In this document: positions 20,249-29,709 of the stretch, piece after piece
How positions within the stretch are numbered: position 1 is the first letter of the stretch
Layout of the letters: each line of letters opens with the position of its first letter
Assembly (NCBI GenBank): GCA_026992075.1
Contig: JALXAM010000055.1
Coordinates: 1-45,510 of the forward strand
Direction of reading: 5' to 3'
Source: Sedimenticola sp.
Lineage (GTDB): Bacteria; Pseudomonadota; Gammaproteobacteria; Chromatiales; Chromatiaceae
Length of the DNA: 45,510 nt
Program-made: the position numbers and the translations under genes
Notes under the pieces: generated by a model
Seen by the model: only the letters and a program-made list of their open reading frames with translations
What the model was told of the DNA's origin: nothing
Databases searched by the model: none

Positions 20249-20278
20249 TTGGTGGAAAAAAATGGCCTGCGCTATAGT
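20249..20278 (+). promoter_or_regulatory. Probable promoter for fimV
   Basis: TTGGTG (20249-20254) and TATAGT (20273-20278) have an 18-base spacer that includes a run of seven A residues. Transcription would start near 20285, giving a leader of about 115 bases to the preferred fimV start. Confidence 0.45.
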
Positions 20279-20401
20279 TAGGCTGCGTTTATCACGAGCA
20301 TCCTGAGACACCTGGAGGGGGAGATGGTCCGCTTTGCGGGGCGCACCCCGGTTGGCCGGGACCAGGTCGCACCATTACAGCGGTTGCATCCGGGAGGAGA
20401 T

Positions 20402-23134
20402 ATGGTCCGCAAACTGGCGATGGCGGTTTCACTGGCGGTGGGGAGTGCATTGACCCTGCCGGTCTATGCCCTGGGTCTGGGAGAGATCCGGACCAGTTCT
20501 GCGCTCAACGAGAATTTCAAGGGGGAGATCGAACTCCTTTCGGTGGAGAAGGGGCAGCTGGACACGCTGAAGGTCGAGCTGGCGCCCGCCGAGGTTTTCG
20601 CCCGCACGGGGGTGGAACGTCCCTTCCTCCTTTCCAGGCTCCGTTTCAAGGCGGTGCGAAAACGCAACGGAAAGGCCGTCATCCTGGTGAGCAGTGATGT
20701 TCCCATCCGTGAACCTTTCCTCGATTTCTTCGTGCAGGTGACCTGGCCCCAGGGCAAACTGGTGCGTGAGTACACTGTGCTGCTCGATCCCCCGGTCACC
20801 ACCCATCGTCGTGCGCCCAGGGTGAAACAGGCCAGCAGCCGTGCCAAAGCGACGACTGTCGCACCGGTGACCTCTTCGGCTGCCCCCGAGGTTGCCCCTG
20901 GGGGTGATTACGGCCCGGTGCAGGCCAACGAGACCCTTTGGCAGATTGCAGAACGTATTCGCCCCCGGGGCGTCAGTGTGCATCAGATGATGGTGGCGCT
21001 CTATCGGGCCAACCCCGATGCTTTCCTCCATGGCAACATCAACCTGCTGAAAAAAGGCAGAGTACTGCATGTGCCCGAGCTGGCCGAGCTGAGGAGCATT
21101 GGTCGACGTGAAGCTCTGGCAGAATTCCAGCGCCTGGCCAATGCCGGTAATGCAGCAGCCCTGGCCCGCACGGAACCGGTGGCGCCTCCCACGGTGGAAG
21201 AGGGACAATCGCAGGAGCAGGTGGAGAGACAGGGAGAGCAAGGGGTGGAAGCTGCTCCTGAAGAGGGTGGTCGCCTGCGTATCGCCGGAGTGGAAAAGAG
21301 CACCACCGGAGAGCCGGGAGCCGCAGAGCAGACCGGGGAAGGAGGCGAGGATGTCCAGGCCCTGAAACAGAAACTGCTGCTGGTGGAAGAGCAGGCGGCC
21401 ACCGCGCGCCAGGAGGCGGATGACTTGAAGGAGCGCATGGCAGCACTGGAAAAACAGCTCCAGGACATGAAGCGGTTGTTGACCCTGCGCAACCAGGAGC
21501 TGGCCCAGTTGCAGGCCCAGGCGGCGACTGGCGGTGCAACCGCTGCTGCGCCGATGGAAGAGGCCATTGCCGAAACCCAGCCCGAAGCCGCGCCAACGGA
21601 GCAGCCGCAGCCGGAAACCACTTCTCTGGAGGCTGAGCCGCCGGAGGTGTCGACAGCCCCAATGCCTACCGTGGATGCCCCGCAGCCTACGGAAGAGTCG
21701 ATTCCCGCCGGTGCACCCGTGGTGGTGGAAAGTCCCATGCAACCGGCTGAGGAGGTGCAGCGGGGTGGAGAGAGCGCGGCCGAGGAATCCCTGCCGGCCA
21801 AGAGCGAACAAACCTCGGAAGAGGTGACCGAACCTGCCGCAACGCAGATCGCTTCCGAGCCGGAGAAGAAGGTGCCGGCCACCGATGGCACGGAAGAGAA
21901 AGGACTGCCCTACTGGCAGCAGTGGCTCACCGACAACTGGCAGATGGCGGCCGGTGGGGGCGCCCTGGTTCTGGCGCTCATCGGTCTGGCTGCCGTCCGT
22001 CGCAGAAAAGCCGGTGAGGAACAGGAACTTCCTCCATCGGCTGCAGTGGCGCAGGCTCCTTCCAGTCAGGCGCAGACGGCCGATGCCTCCGTCGAGCAGG
22101 GGGCACACGCGGAGGCGGCGGCCGGCATGGAAGACAGTGCCATGGGCGATACCTCCTTCCTCAGCGAATATTCCACCGAGGAGCTGCGCGCTCTGCACGA
22201 GGACACCACCGAGGTGGATCCTGTTTCCGAGGCAGATGTCTACATCGCTTACGGTCGCTACAGCCAGGCGGAAGAGATCCTGCAGGAGGCCATGAAGAAC
22301 GGCGACCAGAGCGCTGCGGTGCGTCACAAGATGCTTGAGGTCTATTACGCCACTCAGAAGAAGGATGAGTTTCGCAAGCTGGCGGAACAGATGGTGGCGG
22401 ATGGTCAGGACAAGGAAGACCCCAAGATGTGGGAGCATGTGCAGACCATGGGGCGTGATCTGGACCGGAGCAATCCCCTGTTTGCCGCAGCCGCGGCGGC
22501 TGGTGCCATGGCGGCAGCCGCGGACAGCGACCTGGAAGAGCAGGACAGCGATCTCTCCCTGGACCTGAGCACCCTGGCCGAGGAGGTGGACTCCCAGCTC
22601 AATCCCGACAGTGAATCCCTGGAGGCCTTCAGCAACCTGGATCTGGAGCTGCCCAGCCTGCAGATCGAGCCGGAAGTGCGCGACGAGGAAGCGGGACAGG
22701 AGAGCCGGAGCGACGACCTGAAACTGCACGAGACCGAACTGCACACCGAGCTGGCGGATCTCTCCGACCTGGGGGATCTCGAGGTGGATGCCACCACCCT
22801 GGACGAGACCCTGGCCGATCTCGCCGGCGACCTGGAAGGAGTGATGGCCGACTCCCGCATCATCGACCAGCCGCTGGACATCGAGCAGAGCGCGCTGGAC
22901 GAGCTGGAGTCTCTCGCGGTCTCTGAACCGCTGGATAGTCCGTTGGAAGATAAAGAGCCGGTGAAGGACTCGCAGATCGGTGACGAGGTGGAGACCAAGC
23001 TGGAGCTGGCCAAGGCCTTCCTGGAGATCGGCGATGCAGACGGCGCCCGCAGCATCCTGCAGGAGGTGCAGGCCGACGGCACACCGCAGCAGAAAGAATC
23101 GGCGGCGGAACTGCTCGCCCAGATCGACGGCTGA
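20402..23134 (+). CDS. fimV: FimV-like pilus assembly / polar hub protein
   Basis: FimV is an inner-membrane protein with a periplasmic LysM domain. It scaffolds cell-pole and type IV pilus functions, and acts on cyclic-AMP signalling in pseudomonads. ATG 20402 has a ribosome site GGAGG and opens into a signal peptide (MVRKLAMAVSLAVGSALTLP). The 910 residues comprise the FimV N-terminal domain, a LysM region (about 168-222), a coiled coil (about 315-375), an acidic Pro/Glu-rich linker, a transmembrane helix (about 515-533, ALVLALIGLAAVRRRK), and an acidic cytoplasmic part. That part holds a TPR-like stretch (about 610-670) and ends in the FimV C-terminal TPR-like motif (ETKLELAKAFLEIGDADGAR). 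A second in-frame ATG at 20324 also has a strong ribosome site. Confidence 0.93.
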   Translation: MVRKLAMAVSLAVGSALTLPVYALGLGEIRTSSALNENFKGEIELLSVEKGQLDTLKVELAPAEVFARTGVERPFLLSRLRFKAVRKRNGKAVILVSSDVPIREPFLDFFVQVTWPQGKLVREYTVLLDPPVTTHRRAPRVKQASSRAKATTVAPVTSSAAPEVAPGGDYGPVQANETLWQIAERIRPRGVSVHQMMVALYRANPDAFLHGNINLLKKGRVLHVPELAELRSIGRREALAEFQRLANAGNAAALARTEPVAPPTVEEGQSQEQVERQGEQGVEAAPEEGGRLRIAGVEKSTTGEPGAAEQTGEGGEDVQALKQKLLLVEEQAATARQEADDLKERMAALEKQLQDMKRLLTLRNQELAQLQAQAATGGATAAAPMEEAIAETQPEAAPTEQPQPETTSLEAEPPEVSTAPMPTVDAPQPTEESIPAGAPVVVESPMQPAEEVQRGGESAAEESLPAKSEQTSEEVTEPAATQIASEPEKKVPATDGTEEKGLPYWQQWLTDNWQMAAGGGALVLALIGLAAVRRRKAGEEQELPPSAAVAQAPSSQAQTADASVEQGAHAEAAAGMEDSAMGDTSFLSEYSTEELRALHEDTTEVDPVSEADVYIAYGRYSQAEEILQEAMKNGDQSAAVRHKMLEVYYATQKKDEFRKLAEQMVADGQDKEDPKMWEHVQTMGRDLDRSNPLFAAAAAAGAMAAAADSDLEEQDSDLSLDLSTLAEEVDSQLNPDSESLEAFSNLDLELPSLQIEPEVRDEEAGQESRSDDLKLHETELHTELADLSDLGDLEVDATTLDETLADLAGDLEGVMADSRIIDQPLDIEQSALDELESLAVSEPLDSPLEDKEPVKDSQIGDEVETKLELAKAFLEIGDADGARSILQEVQADGTPQQKESAAELLAQIDG

Positions 23135-23160
23135 GCGGAAATCTGGTAACGGCCATTCCG

Positions 23161-23187
23161 GGGCGCTACGGCGCCCTTCCTTTTTTG
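23161..23187 (+). terminator. Rho-independent terminator after fimV
   Basis: GGGCGC (23161-23166), loop TACG, and GCGCCC (23171-23176) form a six-base GC stem closed by a stable UACG-type tetraloop. TTCCTTTTTT follows. It lies 26 bases after the fimV stop and before the truA ribosome site. Confidence 0.8.
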
Positions 23188-23203
23188 TCGACGGAGGATC
23201 GAT

Positions 23204-23998
23204 TTGCGCATCGCCCTGGGCGTGGAGTACGACGGCAGCCGCTTCCATGGCTGGCAGACCCAGCAGCCGGGTGTGCGCACGGTGCAGCTCGAGCTGGAAA
23301 AGGCGCTGTCGAAAGTGGCCGACGAGCCGGTGGCCGTCACCTGCGCCGGGCGTACCGACACCGGCGTGCACGCCTCCGAGCAGGTGGTCCATTTCGACAC
23401 CGGCGCCAGGCGTCCTCCCCACGGCTGGGTGATGGGGGCCAACGTCAACCTGCCCCGGGATCTGGCCGTGCTCTGGGCCGCCGAGGTGCCGGACAGTTTC
23501 CACGCCCGTTTCGCGGCGCTGGCGCGCACCTACCGCTACTGGATTCTCAACCGCCTCAGCCGCCCCGCCATCTTTCACCGCCGCGTCACTTGGATCCACC
23601 GGCCCCTGGATGCCGAGCGCATGCACCGTGCGGGACAGGCGCTGGTGGGCACCCACGACTTCACCAGCTACCGTACCGTCCACTGCCAGGCGAAGAGCCC
23701 GGTGCGGACCCTCACCCACCTGCGGGTGGAGCGGCAGGACGACCTCCTCTGCCTGGAGGTGCGCGCCGACGGTTTTCTCCACCACATGGTGCGCAACATC
23801 GCCGGCGTGCTCATCGCCATCGGCTCCGGCGAGCAACCGGCCGATTGGGCGAAAGAGGTGCTCGAACACCGTGACCGCACCCTCGGCGGCGTTACCGCGC
23901 CTCCGGACGGCCTCTATTTCCACCACGTAGACTATCCCCCCGAGTTCCAGCTTCCCCGCCCCTGCCGCACCTCGACTGATCCGCTACGGTTTTTGTGA
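23204..23998 (+). CDS. truA: tRNA pseudouridine synthase A (positions 38-40)
   Basis: TruA makes pseudouridine at positions 38-40 of the anticodon arm. The 264-residue protein starts at TTG 23204, after a good ribosome site (GGAGG at 23193-23197), with the expected [18 protein letters not shown]. The catalytic aspartate lies in [31 protein letters not shown] is the conserved C-terminal motif. Length is normal. The order fimV-truA-trpF is conserved. Confidence 0.97.
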   Translation: MRIALGVEYDGSRFHGWQTQQPGVRTVQLELEKALSKVADEPVAVTCAGRTDTGVHASEQVVHFDTGARRPPHGWVMGANVNLPRDLAVLWAAEVPDSFHARFAALARTYRYWILNRLSRPAIFHRRVTWIHRPLDAERMHRAGQALVGTHDFTSYRTVHCQAKSPVRTLTHLRVERQDDLLCLEVRADGFLHHMVRNIAGVLIAIGSGEQPADWAKEVLEHRDRTLGGVTAPPDGLYFHHVDYPPEFQLPRPCRTSTDPLRFL

Positions 23999-24032
23999 GA
24001 CCTCTTTCCCCGGAAGGAGGCCAGCTCTTATA

Positions 24033-24072
24033 CCTCCCCCTCCCCCCGGGAGGGGGCTGGGGGGAGGGGATC
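24033..24072 (+). repeat. GC-rich repeat between truA and trpF
   Basis: CCTCCCCCTCCCCCCGGG is followed by a purine-rich inverse block ending GAGGGGATC. Bases 24046-24072 are the exact inverse of 17683-17709 between leuD and leuB. It can form a hairpin just upstream of trpF. Confidence 0.75.
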
Positions 24073-24095
24073 GATCTGATATACTCCCCCAACCC

Positions 24096-24719
24096 ATGCG
24101 CCCCCGAGTGAAAATCTGCGGCATCACCCGGCTGGAGGATGCCCTGGCCGCCGCCCGCGCCGGTGCCGACGCCCTGGGCTTCGTCTTCTACCCGCCCAGC
24201 CCGCGTCACCTGGAGGCGGATCAGGCGGCACGCATCATGGGGGCGCTGCCGCCCTTCGTCACCACCGTGGCGCTGTTCGTGAACGCCGACGCCGACACCA
24301 TCGCCGAGGTGGTGCGGACCACCGGCGTCGACCTGCTGCAGTTTCATGGCAACGAGTGCCCCGACTACTGCGCCCAGCACGGCCGCCCCTGGATCAAGGC
24401 GATCCGCATGAAAGAAGATGTGGACCTCGAACGCGAAGCCGAACGCTACGCCGGCGCCCGCGCCCTGCTGCTTGACGCCTACCGCCCCGGCGTGCCGGGT
24501 GGCACCGGCGAGACTTTCGAGTGGGACCGCATTCCGGCCGGCCTGCGCCCCCGCATCGTGCTGGCCGGCGGGCTCACTCCCGACAACGTGGCGGAGGCGG
24601 TGCGCCAGGTACAACCCTGGGCGGTGGACGTGAGCGGCGGCGTGGAGTCGGCCCCCGGCGTCAAGGACGCCGGCAAGATCGAACGATTCATCGAAGGAGC
24701 AACCCTTGGACAAGCCTGA
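24096..24719 (+). CDS. trpF: Phosphoribosylanthranilate isomerase TrpF
   Basis: TrpF isomerises phosphoribosylanthranilate in tryptophan synthesis. The 207-residue TIM barrel opens [15 protein letters not shown] (catalytic Cys), with [11 protein letters not shown] and the phosphate-binding [10 protein letters not shown] and [13 protein letters not shown] loops. The catalytic Asp is in LLLDAYRPG. It overlaps trpB by 14 bases, indicating coupling. Confidence 0.97.
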   Translation: MRPRVKICGITRLEDALAAARAGADALGFVFYPPSPRHLEADQAARIMGALPPFVTTVALFVNADADTIAEVVRTTGVDLLQFHGNECPDYCAQHGRPWIKAIRMKEDVDLEREAERYAGARALLLDAYRPGVPGGTGETFEWDRIPAGLRPRIVLAGGLTPDNVAEAVRQVQPWAVDVSGGVESAPGVKDAGKIERFIEGATLGQA

Positions 24720-25914
24720 CTACCGGCACATGCCGGATGAACACGGCCATTTCGGCCCTTATGGCGGCCTTTTCGTGGCTGAAACCCTCATGGAGCCCCT
24801 CGAGGAGCTGCGTGCGGCCTACGAGAAATATCTCAAGGACGAAGAATTCCTGGCCGAGCTGGACGCCGACCTGCAGCACTATGTGGGCCGCCCGTCGCCC
24901 ATCTATTACGCCGAGCGGCTCAGCCGCGAGAACGGCGGCGCCCAGATCTATCTCAAGCGCGAGGATCTCAACCACACCGGCGCCCACAAGGTGAACAACA
25001 CCATCGGCCAGGCCCTGCTGGCGCGGCGCATGGGCAAGACCCGCATCATCGCCGAGACAGGGGCCGGCCAGCACGGCGTGGCCACCGCCACGGTGGCGGC
25101 GCGCCTGGGGCTGGAATGCGTGGTCTACATGGGCGAGGTGGACGTGGCGCGCCAGGAGGCCAACGTCTACCGCATGCGCCTGCTGGGGGCCGAGGTGCGC
25201 AGCGTCTCCTCCGGCTCCAAGACGCTCAAGGACGCCCTCAACGAGGCGATGCGCGACTGGGTGGCCACGGTGGACAACACCTTCTACATCATCGGCACCG
25301 TGGCCGGCCCCCATCCGTATCCGGCCATGGTGCGCGACTTCCAGGCGGTGATCGGCCGCGAGGCGCGCCAGCAGATGCGCCAGCTCACCGGCGATCTGCC
25401 CGACGCCCTGGTGGCCTGCGTGGGCGGCGGCTCCAACGCCATCGGCCTCTTCCATCCTTTCCTCGAGGACGAGGGGGTGGCCATGTACGGCGTGGAGGCG
25501 GCGGGCGAGGGGCTGGAGACCGGCCACCATGCAGCGCCGCTGTGCGCCGGCAAGCCCGGGGTGCTGCACGGCAACCGCACCTACCTGATGGAAGACGCCG
25601 ACGGCCAGATCATCGAGACCCACTCCATCTCCGCCGGTCTCGACTATCCCGGCGTGGGGCCGGAGCATGCCTGGCTCAAGGACATCGGCCGGGTACAGTA
25701 CGTGGCCATCGACGACGAGGAGGCCCTGGCCGCCTTCCACACCCTCACCCGCACCGAGGGGATCATCCCGGCCCTGGAGTCGAGCCATGCCGTGGCCTAC
25801 GCCCTCAAGCTGGCGCGCCAGATGCGGCCAGAGCAGAAGGTGCTGGTGAACCTCTCCGGCCGGGGCGACAAGGACATGCACACCGTGGCCGCGCGGGAGG
25901 GGATCAAGCTATGA
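24706..25914 (+). CDS. trpB: Tryptophan synthase beta chain
   Basis: TrpB joins indole and serine with PLP. The 402-residue product starts at TTG 24706 behind the ribosome site GAAGGAGC, inside trpF. Motifs: [11 protein letters not shown], the PLP lysine in [26 protein letters not shown], and the phosphate-binding [12 protein letters not shown]. The C-terminus has [13 protein letters not shown]. Its stop overlaps trpA (ATGA). The trpF-trpB-trpA-accD order is common in beta- and some gammaproteobacteria. Confidence 0.98.
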   Translation: MDKPDYRHMPDEHGHFGPYGGLFVAETLMEPLEELRAAYEKYLKDEEFLAELDADLQHYVGRPSPIYYAERLSRENGGAQIYLKREDLNHTGAHKVNNTIGQALLARRMGKTRIIAETGAGQHGVATATVAARLGLECVVYMGEVDVARQEANVYRMRLLGAEVRSVSSGSKTLKDALNEAMRDWVATVDNTFYIIGTVAGPHPYPAMVRDFQAVIGREARQQMRQLTGDLPDALVACVGGGSNAIGLFHPFLEDEGVAMYGVEAAGEGLETGHHAAPLCAGKPGVLHGNRTYLMEDADGQIIETHSISAGLDYPGVGPEHAWLKDIGRVQYVAIDDEEALAAFHTLTRTEGIIPALESSHAVAYALKLARQMRPEQKVLVNLSGRGDKDMHTVAAREGIKL

Positions 25915-26717
25915 GCCGCATCGAGCAGACCTTCGCCGAGCTGAAAAAGGCCGGGCGCACCGCCCTGGTGCCCTTCATCACCGCCGGCGATCCCGATCCC
26001 GACCTCACCGTGCCCCTGATGCACACCCTGGTGGAGGCGGGGGCCGACCTCATCGAGCTGGGGGTGCCCTTTTCCGATCCCATGGCCGACGGCCCGGTGA
26101 TCCAGCGCGCCAGCGAGCGGGCCCTGGCCCACCACGTCTCCCTGCGTGACGTGCTGGCCATGGTGCAGCGGTTCCGCCAGGAGAACAGCCACACCCCGGT
26201 GATCCTCATGGGCTACCTCAACCCGGTGGAGGTGATGGGCTACGAGGATTTCGCCACCGCCGCCGAAGAGGCGGGGGTGGACGGCGTGCTCACCGTGGAC
26301 ATGCCGCCCGAGGAGAGCCACGACCTGGTGCAGGCCCTGCGCAGTCACGGCCTGGATCCCATCTTCCTGGCCGCGCCCACCTCCGACCGCCGCCGGCTGG
26401 AGATGATCGCCGCGGCGGCCAGCGGTTTCATCTACTACGTCTCCCTCAAGGGGGTCACGGGCGCCGCCAACCTTGTGGTGGACGAAGTGGCGCAAAAACT
26501 GGCCGAGATCCGCCAGGTCACCGACCTGCCCCTGGGGGTGGGATTCGGCATCAAGAACGCCGAGATGGCGCGAACCATGTCACGGATCGCCGATGCCGTG
26601 GTGGTGGGCAGCGCCTTGGTGGCGCTGATCGAGGAAAATGTCAAGGAACCTGATAAGATAAAAAAGGAAATCTATCACCTGGTGCATGGCATGCGTGAGG
26701 CCATGGATCAGGCCTGA
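25911..26717 (+). CDS. trpA: Tryptophan synthase alpha chain
   Basis: TrpA cleaves indole-glycerol phosphate and channels indole to TrpB. The start ATG 25911 overlaps the trpB stop; the frame is open further upstream but only inside trpB. The 268-residue TIM barrel has [15 protein letters not shown], the catalytic Glu of [16 protein letters not shown], the Asp of [13 protein letters not shown], and the [10 protein letters not shown] and GVGFGIK loops. Length matches the family. Confidence 0.98.
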   Translation: MSRIEQTFAELKKAGRTALVPFITAGDPDPDLTVPLMHTLVEAGADLIELGVPFSDPMADGPVIQRASERALAHHVSLRDVLAMVQRFRQENSHTPVILMGYLNPVEVMGYEDFATAAEEAGVDGVLTVDMPPEESHDLVQALRSHGLDPIFLAAPTSDRRRLEMIAAAASGFIYYVSLKGVTGAANLVVDEVAQKLAEIRQVTDLPLGVGFGIKNAEMARTMSRIADAVVVGSALVALIEENVKEPDKIKKEIYHLVHGMREAMDQA

Positions 26718-26734
26718 ACGTCGAGGGCGAGATC

Positions 26735-27595
26735 ATGAACTGGTTCGACAAGCTACTGCCCAGCGTCATTCGCACCGAGGGAAGAGCCAAGAAGGCGGTT
26801 CCCGAGGGACTCTGGAGCAAATGTCCCGGCTGTGGCGCCATCCTCTACCGCACCGAAATGGAACACAACATGGACGTCTGCCCCAAGTGCGGCCACCACA
26901 ACCGCATCGGCGCGCGGCGGCGATTGGATCTGTTCCTCGACAAGGAGCCGCGCAACGAGATCGGCGCCGAGCTCCAGGCTGAAGATCCACTCAAGTTCAA
27001 GGACAGCAAGAAGTACAAGGATCGCTTGGCCCAGGCACAGAAAGCCACCGGAGAAAAGGATGCGCTCATCGTCATCGAGGGGGCGCTCAAGGGAATGCCG
27101 CTGGTGGCGGCGGCCTTCGAGTTTCGCTTCATGGGCGGCTCCATGGGCTCGGTGGTGGGCGAGCGCTTCGTGCGCGGCGCCAACGTCTGCCTGGAGAAGC
27201 GCATCCCCTATGTCTGCTTCTCCGCCAGCGGCGGCGCGCGCATGCAGGAGTCGCTCTTCTCCCTCTTCCAGATGGCCAAGACCTCGGCGGTGCTCAAGCG
27301 TATGGCCGGCGAGGGCATCCCTTTCATCTCGGTGATGACCGATCCCACCATGGGCGGGGTCTCCGCCAGCCTGGCCATGCTGGGGGATGTCAACATCGCC
27401 GAGCCCGGCGCCCTCATCGGCTTCGCTGGCCCCCGCGTCATCGAGCAGACCGTGCGCGAAAAGCTGCCCGAAGGCTTCCAGCGCAGCGAGTTCCTCCTCG
27501 AACACGGCGCCATCGACATGATCGTGCCGCGCAACGAACTGCGCGACCGCATCCACAACCTTCTTGGCATGCTCAACCACGCCAATCTTCAGTAA
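26735..27595 (+). CDS. accD: Acetyl-CoA carboxylase carboxyltransferase subunit beta
   Basis: AccD forms half of the carboxyltransferase that makes malonyl-CoA. The 286-residue protein has the N-terminal four-cysteine zinc ribbon (C30, C33, C49, C52; KCPGCG and CPKCG) and a crotonase-fold body. Body motifs include [22 protein letters not shown] and [12 protein letters not shown], then [21 protein letters not shown]. It follows trpA by 17 bases. The partner accA is not in this window. Confidence 0.98.
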   Translation: MNWFDKLLPSVIRTEGRAKKAVPEGLWSKCPGCGAILYRTEMEHNMDVCPKCGHHNRIGARRRLDLFLDKEPRNEIGAELQAEDPLKFKDSKKYKDRLAQAQKATGEKDALIVIEGALKGMPLVAAAFEFRFMGGSMGSVVGERFVRGANVCLEKRIPYVCFSASGGARMQESLFSLFQMAKTSAVLKRMAGEGIPFISVMTDPTMGGVSASLAMLGDVNIAEPGALIGFAGPRVIEQTVREKLPEGFQRSEFLLEHGAIDMIVPRNELRDRIHNLLGMLNHANLQ

Positions 27596-27600
27596 GCGCT

Positions 27601-27843
27601 TTGGCTTCCATCACGCTCAAAAACATTCCCGACGACCTGTACGAACGTCTCGAGGCCGCCGCGCGGGCGCATCACCGTTCCGTCGATGGCGAGCTGATCC
27701 GTTGCCTGGAGAAGGCCCTCAGGCCCCGACCGGTTTCACCCCGTGAGCGGCTGGACCGGCTGCGCCGGGTGCGTCCTGATATTCCACCTTCCGCCGTTTC
27801 CACGGAAGAGATCCAGGAGGCCATCGATCAGGGCCGACCGTGA
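27601..27843 (+). CDS. Ribbon-helix-helix antitoxin (FitA/VapB-like)
   Basis: The 80-residue product starts at TTG 27601, five bases after accD, and reads MASITLKNIPDDLYERLEAA at its N-terminus. This is the ribbon-helix-helix DNA-binding fold: a short beta strand, then helices through about residue 42. The C-terminal half (PPSAVSTEEIQEAIDQGRP) would wrap the toxin. Such antitoxins neutralise their partner and repress their own operon. The stop overlaps the toxin GTG. The pair interrupts the usual accD-folC junction. Confidence 0.88.
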   Translation: MASITLKNIPDDLYERLEAAARAHHRSVDGELIRCLEKALRPRPVSPRERLDRLRRVRPDIPPSAVSTEEIQEAIDQGRP

Positions 27844-28238
27844 TCGTCGTCGACACCAACGTCATCGCCTATCTGGCGATGCCATCTCCTTACACCGAAG
27901 CCGCGGAGCGGTTGCTACTACGGGAACCGGATTGGGCGGCGCCCCTCCTTTGGCGCAGCGAGTTTTGGAACGTGCTCTCCCTTTATCTTCGCAAAGGGTT
28001 GATCCGCTTCGAGGAGGCGTTGGAGATCCAGGAGGAGGTGGAGTCGCTGCTTCAGGGAAGAGAGTATGAAGTGGCTTCCCTGGAAGTGCTTTCGCTGGTC
28101 AACCAGAGCAGCTGTTCTGCCTACGATTGCGAGTTCGCGGCGTTGGCAAGGGGGCTTGGCGTGCGCCTGGTGACCATGGATCGAAAGCTCGTCTCCTGTT
28201 TTCCCGATATCGCGGTACTCCTGACCGAGGTTGCCTGA
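27840..28238 (+). CDS. PIN-domain toxin (VapC-like)
   Basis: The 132-residue protein starts at GTG 27840, overlapping the antitoxin stop (GTGA). It has the PIN nuclease fold: first acidic motif MIVVDTNVIAYL (Asp5), a Glu in LLWRSEFWNVL, and later Asp residues in SAYDCEFAALA and LVTMDRKL. All four usual acidic positions are present, so it should be an active Mg-dependent RNase. VapC toxins cut tRNA or rRNA; the target here is unknown. No truncation is seen. Confidence 0.9.
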   Translation: MIVVDTNVIAYLAMPSPYTEAAERLLLREPDWAAPLLWRSEFWNVLSLYLRKGLIRFEEALEIQEEVESLLQGREYEVASLEVLSLVNQSSCSAYDCEFAALARGLGVRLVTMDRKLVSCFPDIAVLLTEVA

Positions 28239-28257
28239 CAGGGGTGGTGGCGTACTG

Positions 28258-29544
28258 ATGAGGTTCTCCACCCTCGACGAATGGCTCCACTGGCAGGAGC
28301 GGCTCCACTTGCGATCCATCGAATTGGGGCTGGAACGGGTCTCGGCGGTGTGGCGACGGCTGGGTGCTTCCCTGGAGGGGATCACCGTCATCAGCGTCGC
28401 CGGCACCAACGGCAAGGGTTCCACCATCGCCTTCCTGGAGGCCATCCTGGGTGCCGGCGGTTATTCCATCGGCAGCTACACCTCGCCCCACCTGCACCAT
28501 TACAACGAACGTATCCGGCTGGGTGGCCGCCCCGTGGACGACGAGACCATCATGGCAGCGTTCGACGCCATCGACCGGGCGCGGGGAGACCTGCCGCTCA
28601 CCTATTTCGAGTTCGGCACCCTGGCGGCCCTCTGGATCATGGCGCGCCAGCCGGTGGAGGTGGCGCTGCTGGAGGTGGGGTTGGGAGGGCGGCTGGATGC
28701 AGTGAACCTGGTGGATGCCGACCTGGCGCTGGTCACCTCGGTGGACCTGGATCACCAGGCGTGGCTGGGTGACGACCGCGAGGCCATCGGCCGCGAAAAG
28801 GCAGGCATCTTCCGGCCCGGACGGCCGGCGGTCTTCAGTTCGCCCGAGATGCCCGCCTCGGTGGCCGAAGTGGCGGAAGGGCTGGACACGCCGCTCTTCC
28901 GGGGCGGGGTCGATTTCCATTACCAGCGGGAAGGGGAGCAGTGGCACTGGCAGGGAAGGGCGAGCCGTCATTCGGCGCTGCCCCTGCCTGCCCTGCCGGG
29001 CCGCCACCAGCTCGACAACGCCGCCGGCGTGCTCATGGCGCTGGAGCTTCTGGACGAGCGGCTTCCCGTGACCGATGCGGCCATCCGCCAGGGACTGGTC
29101 CTGGCCAGCCTGCCCGGCCGGATGCAGCGGATCGAAAAGGAAGGCGTCACCTGGCTGCTGGACGTGGCCCACAACCCTCATGCCGCCCGCGCCCTGGCCG
29201 ACGCCCTGTCGGCCTTCCCCTCTCATGGCCGCCGTTACGCCCTGCTGGGAATGCTGGAAGACAAGGACGTGGCCGGTATCACCGAACCTCTGGCGCCCCT
29301 GGTGGACCAGTGGCACCTGGCAGGCCTGGCGGTGGAGCGGGGGCGCAGCGCCGCGGAGCTGGCGCGCTATATTTGCGGTGAGCAGCATGCCACTGTGGCC
29401 GGAGCCGTGGCAGCGCTGCTGGAGAAGACCTCTCCCGGCGACCAAGTGGTGGTACTCGGCTCCTTTCATACGGTTGGCGAGGCATTGAGCCTTCTGGGTT
29501 CACGAAAAACCGACCGGCAGGAAGGTTTGCCGAGAGACCACTGA
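28258..29544 (+). CDS. folC: Bifunctional folylpolyglutamate/dihydrofolate synthase
   Basis: FolC adds glutamate to dihydropteroate and to folates. The 428-residue protein has the P-loop SVAGTNGKGSTIAFLE, then SPHLHHYNERIRLGG, YFEFGTLAALWI and LDVAHNPHAARALA. I chose ATG 28258 because it opens MRFSTLDEWLHWQERLH, the usual N-terminus; a TTG at 28231 would overlap the toxin gene. The ribosome site is weak. It belongs to the accD-folC-dedD-cvpA-purF series, with the toxin pair inserted. Confidence 0.96.
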   Translation: MRFSTLDEWLHWQERLHLRSIELGLERVSAVWRRLGASLEGITVISVAGTNGKGSTIAFLEAILGAGGYSIGSYTSPHLHHYNERIRLGGRPVDDETIMAAFDAIDRARGDLPLTYFEFGTLAALWIMARQPVEVALLEVGLGGRLDAVNLVDADLALVTSVDLDHQAWLGDDREAIGREKAGIFRPGRPAVFSSPEMPASVAEVAEGLDTPLFRGGVDFHYQREGEQWHWQGRASRHSALPLPALPGRHQLDNAAGVLMALELLDERLPVTDAAIRQGLVLASLPGRMQRIEKEGVTWLLDVAHNPHAARALADALSAFPSHGRRYALLGMLEDKDVAGITEPLAPLVDQWHLAGLAVERGRSAAELARYICGEQHATVAGAVAALLEKTSPGDQVVVLGSFHTVGEALSLLGSRKTDRQEGLPRDH

Positions 29545-29575
29545 TCCTGGTATCCGGTTCCTGGGAGATCCAAGG

Positions 29576-29594
29576 GGGCACCAGCCCGTTTTTT
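29576..29594 (+). terminator. Possible weak terminator after folC
   Basis: GGGC (29576-29579), loop ACCA, GCCC (29584-29587), then G and six T. The stem is only four pairs, so termination is uncertain. The rest of the 165-base gap holds the dedD promoter and no gene. Confidence 0.35.
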
Positions 29595-29664
29595 CTTCCG
29601 GTCCGAACCCGAAAGTGGGGAAGGGGCTGTGTCCGAGGGGCGAAGGGTAGCCCCGGCGCAGCAG

Positions 29665-29673
29665 TGATATAAT
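29665..29673 (+). promoter_or_regulatory. Extended -10 promoter for the dedD-cvpA-purF group
   Basis: TGATATAAT is a perfect extended -10 (TGN plus TATAAT at 29668-29673). No clear -35 is seen at the expected position. Transcription would start near 29680, 30 bases before the GTG at 29710. Confidence 0.55.
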
Positions 29674-29709
29674 CGCCCCGTTTTCCAGGTTTCCGGGATC
29701 GACCGAGCT

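Noticed and set aside
20429-23926. Very long open frame on the minus strand opposite fimV and truA
   Set aside because: It mirrors the codon pattern of two well-supported plus-strand genes, has Leu/His/Arg-rich low-information sequence and no domain; it is a GC-driven shadow.
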